NCBI GenBank assembly: GCA_949358305.1
Contig: OX442314.1
Coordinates: 21,941,060 to 22,005,059 of the forward strand
DNA length: 64,000 nt
Origin: Strigamia acuminata
Lineage: Eukaryota > Arthropoda > Chilopoda > Geophilomorpha > Linotaeniidae
Reading direction: 5' to 3'
Shown: positions 10,434 through 22,280 of the stretch, in pieces
Layout: every line of letters starts with the position of its first letter
Numbering within the stretch: position 1 is the first letter of the stretch
Made by a program: the position numbers and the translations under genes
The notes under the pieces: model-generated
The model's database searches: none
What the model was told of the DNA's origin: nothing
What the model saw: only the letters and a program-made list of their open reading frames with translations

Positions 10434-11581
10434 TTAACGACCAGTAATAGATTTACCCATCTTGGTAGCGAAAGTAATAATTTCATTAACACATTTGGAC
10501 ACTTTGATACCAAAATCACCACCTCCGAAGAACAATTCCACTCCTTGAGTAGGGGCGCCAACTCCAGGCAAGGACTTTGATTTCATGGTATTTTTAATTA
10601 TTTTGATAAAATCTTTAAAGCTTGGTGCCAAATCATTAGTCAGGTAGTCTTCAACTTCTTTGGGAAGGTCTTTTAGTTCTTTACAAGCTTTGGGATCATT
10701 TTTACATATTTTATCGAACAATGCCTCTAAAAATACGAAGATAAAAAGGTATTACTTTTAAATGAAATTATTATATTGTGTCGAAAGGTATAAATCAACT
10801 GACGAGTATGGCGAAGGCCTCCTTTCTCCAATTCCGTCACTTTCTTCAACATTTTATCGACTTCTATCGGTATCTTTTCGCAGACTTCATCTGCATCCCC
10901 ACCGTTGGAGTAAATTAAATTTTCGATTGAAGATTTTAAGGCCAAAATATTGTGTTCTTTGGTTCTCTTTTGAAAGTCTACCTACAAATTTTTGTTACAA
11001 TGTTTCAATAAATGAAAGGGGAATCAAATAAAAATCAAATCAAATCAAAACGCACGTGCTGTATGACTTCTTCGCAGATTTTGGCTTGTGGAAGTTTAAA
11101 TTTTTTGGGGTCGCAGTTTGAGGCATCCTATGAGAAAATAAATGTAAGCTGTGACATTGTAATAAATTGTATATCATATTTTATCGATTAAGAGCCTTAT
11201 TCGAAACTGCCATTTTCGAGGGCGACTTTTAATCGGTAAAATACGGTATTAAATAAAAAATACGTACACCCAAAACGAAAGCTTTTGCACATCCAACATA
11301 GACGACTCGGAGCTGTAAACAAAAAGTAAAATTCATATAAATAAATAAAACAGTCTAGTAAATAAAATCATTACTTTTTTGTCTGGAACTATCGTTATGA
11401 TGAATTTTGAAATCGCTTTGTACAACTCTTTGATTATGTCGCATTCCTAATACAGTATGTTGAACAAATTAATCTTAAATAAGAATTTTTTCCTTAATCA
11501 TGAATCCTTGAATTTTACTTGTGATTGCGCATCATCAACCACTACAACTGCGACGATTGCCAAGAGTAAAGTGATCTTCAT
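10434..11581 (-). CDS. Small secreted protein, 6 exons, unknown family
   Basis: Joining six exons on the minus strand (11581-11519, 11446-11375, 11312-11268, 11127-11056, 10981-10804, 10726-10434) keeps the frame throughout and gives about 240 residues. The start is a typical signal peptide (MKITLLLAIVAVVVV, cleavage probably near DAQSQ). The mature part is rich in Lys, Glu and hydrophobics and looks mostly helical. Cysteines occur as ECD, GCAK, NCD, ICEE, VCEK, ICK, ACK and KCV, about eight in total, suggesting disulphides. There are no membrane segments after the signal. I do not recognise the family. Exported helical proteins of this size in insects are often haemolymph or gut proteins, but that is only a guess. 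A broken paralogue follows downstream. Confidence 0.75.
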
Positions 11582-11875
11582 GATTCGGGTTGTTTGAACA
11601 CTAATCTGTCTGCGACTGGTGCACACGAACTGATGTCTTTTGTAGCCATGCTATTATTTAAAAATACATAAAATAATGTTTAGGCGGAGCCATTCAACAT
11701 AAATTTCTACAAAACTTTCGAAATATACTGAAAGTCTTCCTCAAATAAAAACAGGATAATGAAATTAAAGCAGCTGCCCCATAAACAATTCAAATTTTTT
11801 TTATTTCCTCCATTCTCCGTCGTTGATACTCATGATAAAAAAACCAATTTGATGGAAAAAAGTTTCACAATTTGC

Positions 11876-12515
11876 AAAAATAGACCAAATAAAATTTAAA
11901 AAAAAAAAAAAAAAAAAAAACTTATGGTGAAACTACCCGTCGATTTTTAGAAGCAGTTCTTCAAATGTTTACGCCTGCAAACGTTTAATAACATAAATTT
12001 TGTAGCACTCAACTTTCACTGAAAGTATTTTTGGTAAATGTTTCAGCACAATAAACTCGTAATATCCCAGTCATGTGCATCTGTGTGATATTTTTTTTAT
12101 TTTGCAGTTATTTTTAATTCTGCTGCATGTGTTTTGTTTATTCATTGTTTTCTGTCAATTTTTTGTTGTGTATTTTGAATGAAATATTTTCACTCTTAAT
12201 AAATCTGTTGACGAATAAATAAGTGTTATTTTTTGTTAATCCTTGTAAATAAAAAAGATTATGTTTTTATTTAAAAGGCTTTTATGCTGTATCACTGCAA
12301 TGCACTTTTTAAAATTTCCCACTAAATTTGCCATGCGGTCGCCGGCTTCTATTGCCCGAAACAGAACTTTTTCTTGACCAAACCAAAAAGAAAAACATAC
12401 AGGCTTGTGCAGAACTTAAAAGAGGAGACATGCCTTTTATTCCCCTCATCAAAAGGAAGAAAGCTTGAATAAAAATGAAGAAATAAAACTTTTTTAATGT
12501 AGATTTTCTCATAGG
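11876..12515. repeat. Duplicated block D1, first copy
   Basis: This stretch (poly-A tract, then gtcgatttttagaag, ctcgtaatatcccagtcatg, tgccatgcggtcgcc and similar landmarks) recurs in the same order at 16918-18229 and 23078-23150. The second copy is split by two transposons. D1 marks the left end of the tandem-duplicated lipase unit. Confidence 0.85.
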
Positions 12516-12521
12516 TAATAT

Positions 12522-12624
12522 ACCGAGCGCAACGTGTAATTGTCGGAATAATTAGGCCAGCACAAATCTTCTGACAAGAAGATGAGTGCTGACCTAATCC
12601 CGACAATTACTCAAGCACGAGGTG
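12522..12624. repeat. Short inverted repeat (hairpin)
   Basis: taccgagcgcaacgtgtaattgtcgg and the mirrored ccgacaattactcaagcacgaggtg form arms of about 25 bp. An inner pair (attaggccagcac / gtgctgacctaat) extends the stem. It could be a tiny MITE remnant. It lies at the edge of block D1. Confidence 0.6.
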
Positions 12625-12659
12625 TATTTGATCCAAGAATTTACTGATAGAAAACAATG

Positions 12660-12792
12660 TAGATAGTGAAAATGAGATAGTGGCAATGAAATAGTGGAAA
12701 TGAGATAGTGGAAATGAGATAGTGGAAATGAGATAGTGGAAATGAGATAGTGGAAATGAGATAGTAGAAATGAGATAGTGGAAATGAGAATT
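12660..12792. repeat. 14-bp minisatellite (gagatagtggaaat)n
   Basis: About nine tandem copies of gagatagtggaaat with few changes. The long open frames across it are by-products of the repeat. Confidence 0.9.
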
Positions 12793-14175
12793 AACCTTGA
12801 GATTAGGCCTAACAAAACAACAATCGTTCTCCCGACCAATCCCACGGCATTTGACATTTGATGCTTGGTTCGTAAAAGCCCCACTCTTCAATATCCCAAT
12901 CAAGTAACATTTGTCTGAAAGTTGATTTGAGATTTTCTGCACCGTGGTTATCTGGCTCATGCATGCCGACAATTTAAATACATCCCCTCCAATTTCCACT
13001 CATCTGAAATAAAATGAACGGTCAATGACATACAATTCCATGACAACAGATGTCTAGCAATCTGTTGTCATACAGCAAAACTGCATTTGCTTTAAACTTA
13101 ATTTGGCAAAATCTCTTACAAACATACAAACTTGGGATAATAAAATTATAAAATGTCGTCTTGCACGGAATGCATTCTGTGACAATAAAAACTCCAACAC
13201 TCTTAGTAATTTGGTCATTACTTGCTCTTTGGACCTGCAAGAGCGACTGTTCATCCAAATCTTTCTTTTGTAATTTTCCGTTGTTCCAAGCATGGAATTT
13301 CTGAAAGGTGCGTAAATTACGAAGCCCCTATGCAGTCGCGTCATACGCATTACAGCAGTACACTTCTGCCTGTACACAATTTTCCCTTACTTCTAGGAAT
13401 GTAACTTTTAAAACAATTTGTGGTTTTAAACGCTCGAAGGTTGGGAAATTACAATGCAATGACACTGGATTATGTTTTACAACAATGATACTTTATTCTA
13501 AATTCTATACACTTAAATACAACAATGCTTGCACCTGAATGGTCAAGCATAGCAACATTACGCAAACTATACAAGTACACCGGTGATACGATTCACCTGG
13601 GAATCTAAACAAACACTCAAATCCAACACAATTATAGAAATAAACACCTGCAGCAATGCTAATTTATCAAATGATAAAATTCAACTTGGATCTTGGAACT
13701 ATTTTTTACCTAGCAATTGTTGTTTACAGTATTCATACACTAGGCCTGATTGCTCAGATTGGATGTATACACAGACAAAATAGTGCAAACTTTGAGCTCA
13801 TTGTTTACATTGTTGGCTGTTTATGGAATGAAATTATTTTAGGATCTCATTCAGCATGATATAACAATCCTTCACGTTTAATATTGCAACAATCTGTGAG
13901 TATCTTATACATGTGCTTCCCTTGTGAGTAAAAATGAGAATTACCATCATTTTTTATACTTGCTTACTGTTGCTGAAACCCTTTTCCCGCATCCCCAGAT
14001 GCAAGTCACTATTCATGATATCACATGTCACATGTCCAACAGCCTATTCACCAAGTGCAATGATAAAATTGACCTTTTTGTGTTACAACACACAGTAAAG
14101 AATTCTGTGTGTTGTAACTGTTTGTAACAATGTGAGAGAGAAATGCGTTTAAATAAAGAAAGTATTGACTGTTTA
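12793..14175. other. Intergenic, no clear gene
   Basis: Only short open frames without protein-like composition are seen on either strand. The stretch 13470-13860 has some of the feel of an old LTR or other repeat, but I found no partner copy within the window. Confidence 0.35.
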
Positions 14176-14705
14176 GATAAAAACAATACTTTATTTTAAA
14201 AAAAATTTAAGCAGTTGTGGATTACACACTCCTGCAGTCTCCTTGTGAGCACATACTAAACAATGTTATGTTGTGCGTGCCTACAATAAAGAATGACATC
14301 TGTGACATTTATCCTGAAAAATGTGACGTGATAGGTGAAACACTTAATCAACAATAGCTCTACAATCTACAATCTTCTCGGCTGTCATACTAGCCGTGTT
14401 TTTACAGCTGTACTGTTTTAAATAGCCAACTACTTTTTTATTACCAATTAATTCAAAAGATATGCAAAAATACAGATGGTGATAGTAGCTAATAGCTATT
14501 AAATAAATCGCAATCTGTAAAAGATTGAAAACATACGATATTTTATCATTGTGTTACATCCTGCCATTGCTTTAGAATCAATCCTAGGCCCAGTTAGCTC
14601 TGGTAAACATTTAATTTTCGCTCCTCTTCAACTCTAGCTAAAATTAACATTGTTTTTCATTAACTAAATCTTAACAGAATTAGCTAGTTTATAAAAATAA
14701 CTAAC
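14176..14705. repeat. Duplicated block D2 (lipase upstream region), first copy
   Basis: The landmarks acaatactttattttaaa, gtggattacacactcctgcag and ataggtgaaacacttaa recur at 23453-23625. The promoter-proximal part recurs at 24040-24374. The second copy contains a 405-bp MITE that is missing here, so this is the empty site. Confidence 0.85.
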
Positions 14706-16649
14706 ATGCTGAATATTGGTATCTACAATACTAAATATTTGTTAATTGGGTTATTTATCCAACATGTACATGGCGATTTACCAAACCAGTTATCATGTGA
14801 AACCACAAACATTTTGAATAAAACAAATCCTGAGTTTGACTTTAAAACGGTAAGTTTATTTCGCACATGCGCAATGATGATTATACTGCAACGATTAAAA
14901 TTTCAGGTTGATTTCATTAAATTCTATAATTTCTCATACGAAGAACACATTGTGACTACCCACGATGGATATTTCATAAAAATACAACGTGTAATTAGAA
15001 AAAACATTTCCTCCATCCCAAAATATCCAGTACTACTCATGCATGGAATACTCGGTTCTTCACTGATGTGGGTGGATAATTGCGAGGCCAGTCTAGGTAA
15101 ACAAATACTCACAATTTATAAAATTTATAAAATTCTACTTATTACAACATAATTAACACAAATTCCAGCATTTATATTAGCCAATCACGGCTACGATGTG
15201 TGGCTAGGAAACATACGAGGAAATCCTTACGGCAAAGAACATTTGAATAGAAAATATAAGTCAAAACTATTTTGGGATTTCAGGTAAATCAGGCAAAAAA
15301 GTACAAATTCCTAAACTTGCTCGCTAGCTTTGAATGCTAACGATGACGAATCCAAACTGTAAGTTATGTGCAGGTTTTATGAGTTATTTCACCCAACAGT
15401 TTTACCGAAAATGGTGTACAAGATGTTCCATCCATAATCGACTTAATACTTGAGAAAACAGGCTTCCACCAGTTGCACTACATTGGCCATAGCATGGGAG
15501 CGACAATGATGTTCGTGCTTTTATCCTCAAAACCAGAATACAATCTTAAGATTAACAGCTTTACAGCCCTCGCTCCCGTAGTTTATATGGACAATATTTA
15601 TCCCAGTCAACGAGTTCTAATCGATAAATTCGATGACTTCAAAGTAAGCAATAAAATTTACATTCATTTCTTCTTGTGAAACCACTAGAATACAACATTT
15701 GTGAACATTCACAGAGCCTTTTAACAATGTTTCATCAGTACGCGCTCATTCCGAATCCGGCAATAATTTCTCTACTCGGTGAGTTCTGTCCATTAGGGAA
15801 AAATAAATGTGACAACCCTATCTCTCTGTTGGTTGGCAACAACACGTCATTACTAAATAAGGTTAGTCTGTGAGCAACATTGTATTTATTGTGAGTGGCT
15901 GGACGCACTCACAAGATTAAATAAATGACATTAAGACTGTATTTCCCAATTCCTGAGCTTATTTCAGTTCTTTCCCTAAGTCACTTATGAATTAAATTCA
16001 TTAATTTGACTACCGAATGCAAAATGGTATTTGTAGTATAAAATATATAAATTTTATGGAGCAAAATCAAATGTTTCTTTGAGGCCTTGTTGAAAATTTA
16101 TTCAAAGTTTACTTCCAGGTAAGAATACCACTGTACGTCTCCCACAATTCAGCTGCCACATCATTAAACACATTGTCCCACTATTCTCAAGTAAATCAAT
16201 TGCAATTTGTTTGTTTTCTTTACCATTTACATCTCTTTTCTTTTTTAACTTAAGATTTATAAAACCCATAATTTTTCCAATTACGATTATGGATCTTCGC
16301 AAATTAATACACAACATTACAACAACGTAATATAAATCTAATAATTTCTTTTTAAATTTGATTTAAATTGTATAAAATCAAAACTATGCAGACTTATCCG
16401 CCATTATTCGATTTGAGCAAAATATCAGCTCCCGTTGCCATATTCTGGTCTGAAGGCGATTACTTAGCAGACAGCCGCGACGTGGCGCGACTCGCACATC
16501 AACTACCAAATGTTGTTTTAAATTATAAAATTCCTTTCAAAAATTTCTCACACGCCGATTTTTTGTGGGCCATGAATGCCCGCGAATTATTTTATAACAA
16601 AATGATTCAAACTATAGATTCGTTTCAAACACCTCAAAACAATGTATAA
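14706..16649 (+). CDS. Acid lipase copy B (lipase 3/lysosomal acid lipase family)
   Basis: Eight exons: 14706-14849, 14907-15096, 15169-15283, 15400-15643, 15715-15861, 16119-16190, 16255-16326, 16392-16649. They join in frame to 413 residues, about the usual length. A signal peptide (YLLIGLFIQHVHG) is followed by the family's EEHIVTTHDGYF start, LLMHGILGSS (oxyanion region), GYDVWLGNIRGN, the nucleophile elbow GHSMG, NYDYG, the acid SEGDY and the catalytic histidine in NFSHADF. All three catalytic residues are present. These enzymes hydrolyse triglycerides or cholesteryl esters, in insects usually in gut or fat body. Its tandem sister is copy C, and exons are near-identical between the two. 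No sign of decay is seen. Confidence 0.9.
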
Positions 16650-16864
16650 AATGAATGAATAAATTAAAATATATATTCAAATTAGCGCCACATGACCTCT
16701 AATCTGATTACATCACAACCATTCAACCAATCCGATAAGAAATAAATAAATTAACTTATCAGTTGAGCACTTTGCAGGAGCTGTGATTTCCTACCATTCT
16801 ATCGCTTCCAATGGTCCAGTAAACATCATCTTAAATTCATTCAAGCACTCGTCAACTTATCGAC

Positions 16865-16915
16865 ATGCATCGCATAACTCGCCTTAGTGTTTTGGCTAAC
16901 TGTCGACACGTAAAA
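16865..16915 (+). pseudogene. Stranded first 17 codons of the mitochondrial P450
   Basis: The sequence from the ATG at 16865 matches the start of the P450 at 26517 (MHRITRLSVLANCRHVK) and its upstream region almost base for base. It then breaks off into block D1 at about 16916. It is a relic of the right breakpoint of the tandem duplication and cannot encode a P450. Confidence 0.85.
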
Positions 16916-16917
16916 CA

Positions 16918-18229
16918 ATTTACAAAAATAAACCAAATAAAATTTAAAAAAAAAAAAAAACTTATGATGAAGCTATACTTGTCGATTTTTAGAAGAAGTT
17001 CTTCAAATGTTTACGCCTGCAAATGTTTAATAACATAAATTTTGTAGCACTCAACTTTCACTAGCTGCATTAAAAAACTAAAATATTTTGTGTTTTACTT
17101 CAATTTTAAACCAAAAATGACATCATTTCCTGTTTAAACCCATGTTAAAACTTAAAATACAGTTAAACTAAAATTTTTATTTTTATTTTTGAATGCAGCT
17201 ATTGAAAGTATTTTTGTTAAATGTTTCAGCACAATAAACTCGTAATATCCCAGTCATGTGCATCTGTGTGATATTTTTTTTATTTTGCAGTAATTTTTAA
17301 TTTTGCTGCATGTGTTTTGTTAATTCATTGTTTTCTGTCAATTTTTTTTAATGTAAGTTACATATTGTTGTGCAGATATTAGAGAGTTTGCGGGATGCAT
17401 TTTTCCCTAACAGTTAAACACTATACGGTATAAAAATAGTGTAAGGAAAAAATGATAAAATAGAGAGTTTGCGGGCTGCATTTTTCCATTATCACTACAC
17501 TATTTCACTATGTCACGTGATCTCCGAAACTGTAGCAGTCTCTTTTGAAAAAAATTAGAGATAATTGTTGTATTTTACTGCTTCAAAACAATGAAGCACC
17601 TTTATTATTGTGAATTAAAACCAAATGAAAGAGAAAACAATGATATAAACCTTAATACGTGCCCTTTGTGCAAAGCGAAGAAATTAAAATGGCGGCAAAT
17701 GAGGTCGTTGCTAATCCAAATTTAAAGGCTCTGTGACGTAAATAGTGGAAAACTACCGGATTGGCTGCGCTATATTTTAATTTAGTGTTCAAAACGATAC
17801 ACTAAACATTTTTCCCTTACGATATGGCACTAAAATAGTGTAAGGGAAAAATAGTGTAAGGGAAAAATGCATCCCGCAAACTCTCTATTGTAAACTCTTT
17901 TTTGTATGATATATTTTCACTCTTAATAAATCTTTTGACGAATAAATAAATGTTTTTTTGTTGTTAATCCTTGCTTTCATTGATTTAAAAACAAGTAAAT
18001 AAAAAATATTATGTTTTTATTTAAAAGGCTCTTATGCTATATCCCTGCTGGCTTCACTGCAATGCACTTTTTCAAATTTCCCACTGAATTTGCCATGCGG
18101 TCGCCAACTTCGATCGCCCGAAACGAAACTTTTTCTTGATCAAACCAAAAAGAAAAACAGACAGGCTTGTGCAGAACTTAAAACGGGAGACATGCCTTTT
18201 AATCCCCTCATTAAAAGGGGGGAGGACCC
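16918..18229. repeat. Duplicated block D1, second copy (interrupted)
   Basis: It is homologous to 11876-12515 but contains a MITE at 17381-17886 and stops at the foldback element at 18239. The block resumes at 23078-23150. Some extra sequence at about 17065-17210 is also absent from the first copy. Confidence 0.8.
17381..17886. mobile_element. MITE with agagagtttgcggg inverted termini
   Basis: The left end agagagtttgcgggatgcattt and right end aaatgcatcccgcaaactctct are exact inverted repeats of about 29 bp. A second, slightly different left terminus begins at 17462, hinting at a nested or rearranged copy. Block D1's first copy lacks the insert, which confirms mobility. A related terminus (ccgcaaactctct) appears near 59830-59845. 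Confidence 0.75.
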
Positions 18230-18238
18230 CTTTTAATC

Positions 18239-18785
18239 ACCTTTGTTAAGTTGGCCCCCCAAGTATAAGTCCAATCAAAAAAAATTATTGGACTAGATAG
18301 CCCTTTCAATGGACAACATTGGACATCTCTTTATTTTGATTGGACTCGCTTCATTCTTATCACTTTTTCGACTTTTAACTTGGGGGGCCAACTTGATGCC
18401 AGCCCCCCAAAATCAATGGACAGCAGAATTAATGATTGGACTTTATGCAGAATTCAATGGACATGATTGGACAGTTGTTTATTTTGATTGGACTCGCTTA
18501 GATTTTTAAATATGGCTGATTGAAAATCCAGTGCCAGCCCCCCAAAATCAATGGACAGCAGAATTAATGATTGGACTTTATGCAGAATTCAATGGACATG
18601 ATTGGACAGTTGTTTATTTTGATTGGACTCGCTTAGATTTTTAAATATGACCGATTGAAAATCCAGTGCCAGTCCCCCAAAATCAATGGACAGCAGAATT
18701 AATGATTGGACTTTATGCAGAATTCAATGGACATGATTGGACAGTTGTTTATTTTGATTGGACTCGCTTAGATTTTTAAATATGG
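18239..18785. repeat. Left arm of the foldback element (3 x 135 bp)
   Basis: About 160 bp of unique terminus, then three 135-bp units ending near gatttttaaatatggc. It is the reverse complement of the outer part of the right arm. The short open frame at 18309-18509 is repeat-derived and is repeated exactly on the other strand at 22798-22998. Confidence 0.9.
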
Positions 18786-19023
18786 CTACAGGAAAGGAAT
18801 AAACTTTTACAAGGAATAAAAAATTAATCTCGTGAAAATGGTCTTGCTTGGACGACATATTTCAACTTGCTTAGCCAAGTCGTCTGCAATTTGCCACCTC
18901 CCATCACGTCGTCTGCAAAATGCAATGAAATGTCCACTTTTTTCCTGGATCACCCCTCGTAAGTGAAAACTAAATAGAATTTAAAGATTGCTTAGTTTTT
19001 GCAAACAAACCGTTTTTAGTGAG

Positions 19024-21984
19024 TTACCATTTAGCATCAATTGTTATTACTATTGGAATAACATCTAACTTCACTGCTACAGGATCATCAACTGTTATGC
19101 TTGTATTTGTTTTTCCCAAATTTAGGCAAACAAGGGATGGTACCTTACACAATGTAAAAATCGCACTTCCTTCACATTGTGATCTGTAAACAGCAAACAA
19201 TATAGTTAATCAACAACCATTCAATTTTAAATTTAGTAATCAGCATTATTTACTTATTGATACTTTCAAATCCACAACAGCTAACATGGTACAGTTCCAG
19301 ACTATCTGCAATTCGATTTTGTATGTTCTTTACATCTTCAATATTATTGCATGAAATGTTTAAGTGTGTTTGCTGATGAACTTTTTCTTTTTGTGGACAT
19401 AATGAATTATTACAAACACGCAAAAATTCAAACTGATGATCAGAAATATTCTGAAATGCTGTGTGCAGTGGCATGTTACCTGTTGAAAAAGTTATAAACT
19501 CAATATTAATTGATTCATCCATTTTGAGGTTAATACTTACAATCAAAATAAGTCCAATTTGGGAAACCTGTTGACTTTTCTAGATCATTAAACTTTGATT
19601 TAATTACTTTAGCTCTTTGGCGATATGCCTGCATGAAGTTACCCGTTGAACTAAAGTTTCTTATCATGCTGGACAGTTCACTTTCATTGTCATCATTTAT
19701 CATATGTTGAATGTGTTCACTGTCCTGATAAGCTGAACACATTATCGAGAAAATAGAGTCGAACGAGCAAGTGTTTTTAATACTAAAAGAACACTTCTTT
19801 ATCTTGATGGGATTCAACACACTGCCATTCTTCAACAGTTTAATTGGATCGGATGCTTCAATCCATTCAGAATTATAATCAAAATATGTTCTTTTATTCC
19901 CTGTTAATTTAACAGGCTTGGCCTGTCCCATCCAATTTTCCACTGCTTCAAGCTGTCCGTGAACTTGAACTGAAGAATTTTGCTTCTTTTTGCAGACAAA
20001 GCAGATCACCCTTTGGCCATAGCCTTCATTTTCTGATCCACCTTCGGAGCTGTTATCACTGTCGTTTACCTTATTTCGTTTGAAAACCCAAACACATAGA
20101 TTAGGCGTTTGAGTAACTATGGCTTCTGCGATAATGTGTGTCCACACCCCCTGTTTCAATACTTTTCGTTGCTCATTGCTGTATATTACATCTTCTGGGT
20201 GCATAGAACGCCAGTCTGCCATCGAAATTATCAATAGGTGTTCATCAATGTTATCTTTCTGATTAGAAGAACTACCATCATGCTCAGAATCAGAATTGCA
20301 CTGATTGTTATTTGGGCTACTGACCTAATGCAAAAAAAAGTCTATTATTGGTATTTATATTTTTACAATGATGGTTTTGGATCATTTAGAGTATAGCCTA
20401 AATGTTTTTAGAAACTATAATTCTGTTTTCTTGTTAAAAAATATTTACAACAAATTTCACTCTGGATCATAAAAAGCATTTATAGTAATTTGCAATTAGT
20501 TTGTGTAACACACTTGGCACTTGTTAGGTCTTTTCATTTGTGAATTGCATACATGGGCTTTATTTCATTTAATTTTCGTGTTGCCATTGAACAGCTTTCA
20601 TCTTTATTGATGTCATTAAACAATTTTTCGAAATTTTATATCGTTTTTCCGAAATATTTTACTACCTATATTCCAAAAGTAATGTTTTAATTGTTTCTTG
20701 GAAGTGTTAAATATTTTCGTAATATTAATAAGAAAAAAAAAACAAGAAGGAATAAACAAATCAACAATCAGTTAAAATATAACTTTTGTTGCTAAATCAA
20801 ACCCCACTTCCATGACCTTGATAGTGGACATGTGGAAAATGCCCCAAGCCGTTGTTGTCCACCCCTTTGTCGTAAAAAGTGATATAAATAAAAACACACT
20901 GTATTGAGATTCAGTAGCTGTTGCTGCATTCAAAAATAAAAATACAATTTTAGTTTAAGTGTATTTTAAGTTTAAATTTTGATTTTTTTTAATAATTATA
21001 ATAAGTATGGTACTTACAATTATGAATAAATTATTAATATAGTTTAATTTAATAAATAGGAGTGGAGATGATGTCACTTTTTTCAAATTGAAGTAAAACC
21101 AAAAATATTTTAATTTTTGGATGCAGCTACTCCTGCCTTATTTTTTTCTCCTAATAACAACACAATCAATCAATTGATCAAAATCAGAATAACTCTTCCA
21201 ATATGGCGTTAATTTTATCAATGTTGTTAAATAGAATAAAATGAAATGATTGGTTACGAGAATTGGCAAAATTATTTTGTTATTAATTGATTGATTGATT
21301 GATTTGTTAATTTGATTTTGTTGTATTTTTCTTAAAAACATGATGAAAACGTTAAATCTTTGAACAAATGTTATAAAACTTGAGAAAAACGTTAATAACT
21401 CGGCAAAAAACGTTAAAAAAGATTGAGAAAAACGTTAAAAACTCAGCAAAAACGATAAAAAAAAAACGAGAAAAACATTAATAACTAAGCATAACCGTTA
21501 AAAAATTGAACAAAATATAATAACTTGGGAAAAACGTTTAAAACTTGAGAAAAACATTAATAACTTGGAAAAACGTTTAAAACTTTGAAAAAATAAACAA
21601 TTATTAAACTTTAGAAAAACTTTAAAAAACAGTTTAGAACATCAATAAAGATGAAAAACAAAACCGTAAATGAATCGGCCTACATACAGATTAGTTTAAA
21701 TTTTTAACCAGCAGTTTGAATGATTTGCTTACCTTCAGTTCTGTTAAAACTTTGGACATCAATTTTCGTCTGTTGTCATGTAGTTGAGAATAAATCCATC
21801 TTCTTGTAACATTTAAGGCACTTGAAATATTCTTCCAAACATTATTTCTATATGGTGGAATGTGAAAGGTCCCACTTGATGTTACAAATGCATTTTGATT
21901 CTCACAGATGCAGTGTAAAACTTTATCAATTTGTTCCTCTTTGGTTTCTCCTAAAGTGTTCCAAATTGTAGGATCTTTAGGCAT
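19024..21984 (-). CDS. Gene inside the foldback element, unknown cysteine-motif protein
   Basis: Four minus-strand exons (21984-21733, 20324-19541, 19479-19254, 19183-19024) join in phase 0/1/2 to about 473 residues. Residues 1-84 form a compact, basic, Trp-containing helical stretch (IWNTLG, VWKNISSALNVTRRWIYSQL) that could be a DNA-binding domain. Then come a short acidic/Ser-rich linker, MADWRSMHPEDVIYS, a CxxC pair (CFVCKKK) and a motif NTCSFDSIF. In that motif the Cys/Asp/Ser pattern resembles the Cys box of ubiquitin-type or OTU-like cysteine peptidases. The third exon has further cysteines (NNSLCPQ, ISCNN, SCCGF). I cannot assign a family. The intact frame, clean splice sites and location between the arms suggest it belongs to the element. 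Whether it is transposase, accessory protein or captured host gene is open. Confidence 0.7.
21340..21650. repeat. Degenerate tandem repeat in the element's large intron
   Basis: Phrases such as gagaaaaacgttaataact, caaaaacgttaaaaa and ttgagaaaaacatta recur every 20-30 bp for about 300 bp. The repeat is irregular and has no coding potential. Confidence 0.6.
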
Positions 21985-22280
21985 TTTGTAGATGTGTCAC
22001 TTTTTAGTAGATTTTGGACGCTTTTTCACTATTTTGGATGCTTTTTCACTATTTTGGTAGATTAAACACTATTTCTGCTAAATCTTTGGGCTGTGTCCAC
22101 AAAGTACGTGTAGTTGAATCAGTGTATGAGCAGTGAAAGACACTAAATGTGCTGTGTTTCAAGGAGACATATACAAGGGGAAAATGAAACAAAACACCAA
22201 ATCCACCTCACATATGGAGGGGTCACTCTAAAAGTAAAAGACAACACAAACTCAAATGTAAACAAATGTGACCTAAATGT

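Noticed and set aside
12594-12999. Two overlapping minus-strand frames with HFHYLISTIS repeats
   Set aside because: Translation of the 14-bp minisatellite.
18309-18509. 66-codon frame repeated exactly on the other strand at 22798-22998
   Set aside because: It is the inverted arm of the foldback element, not a duplicated gene.
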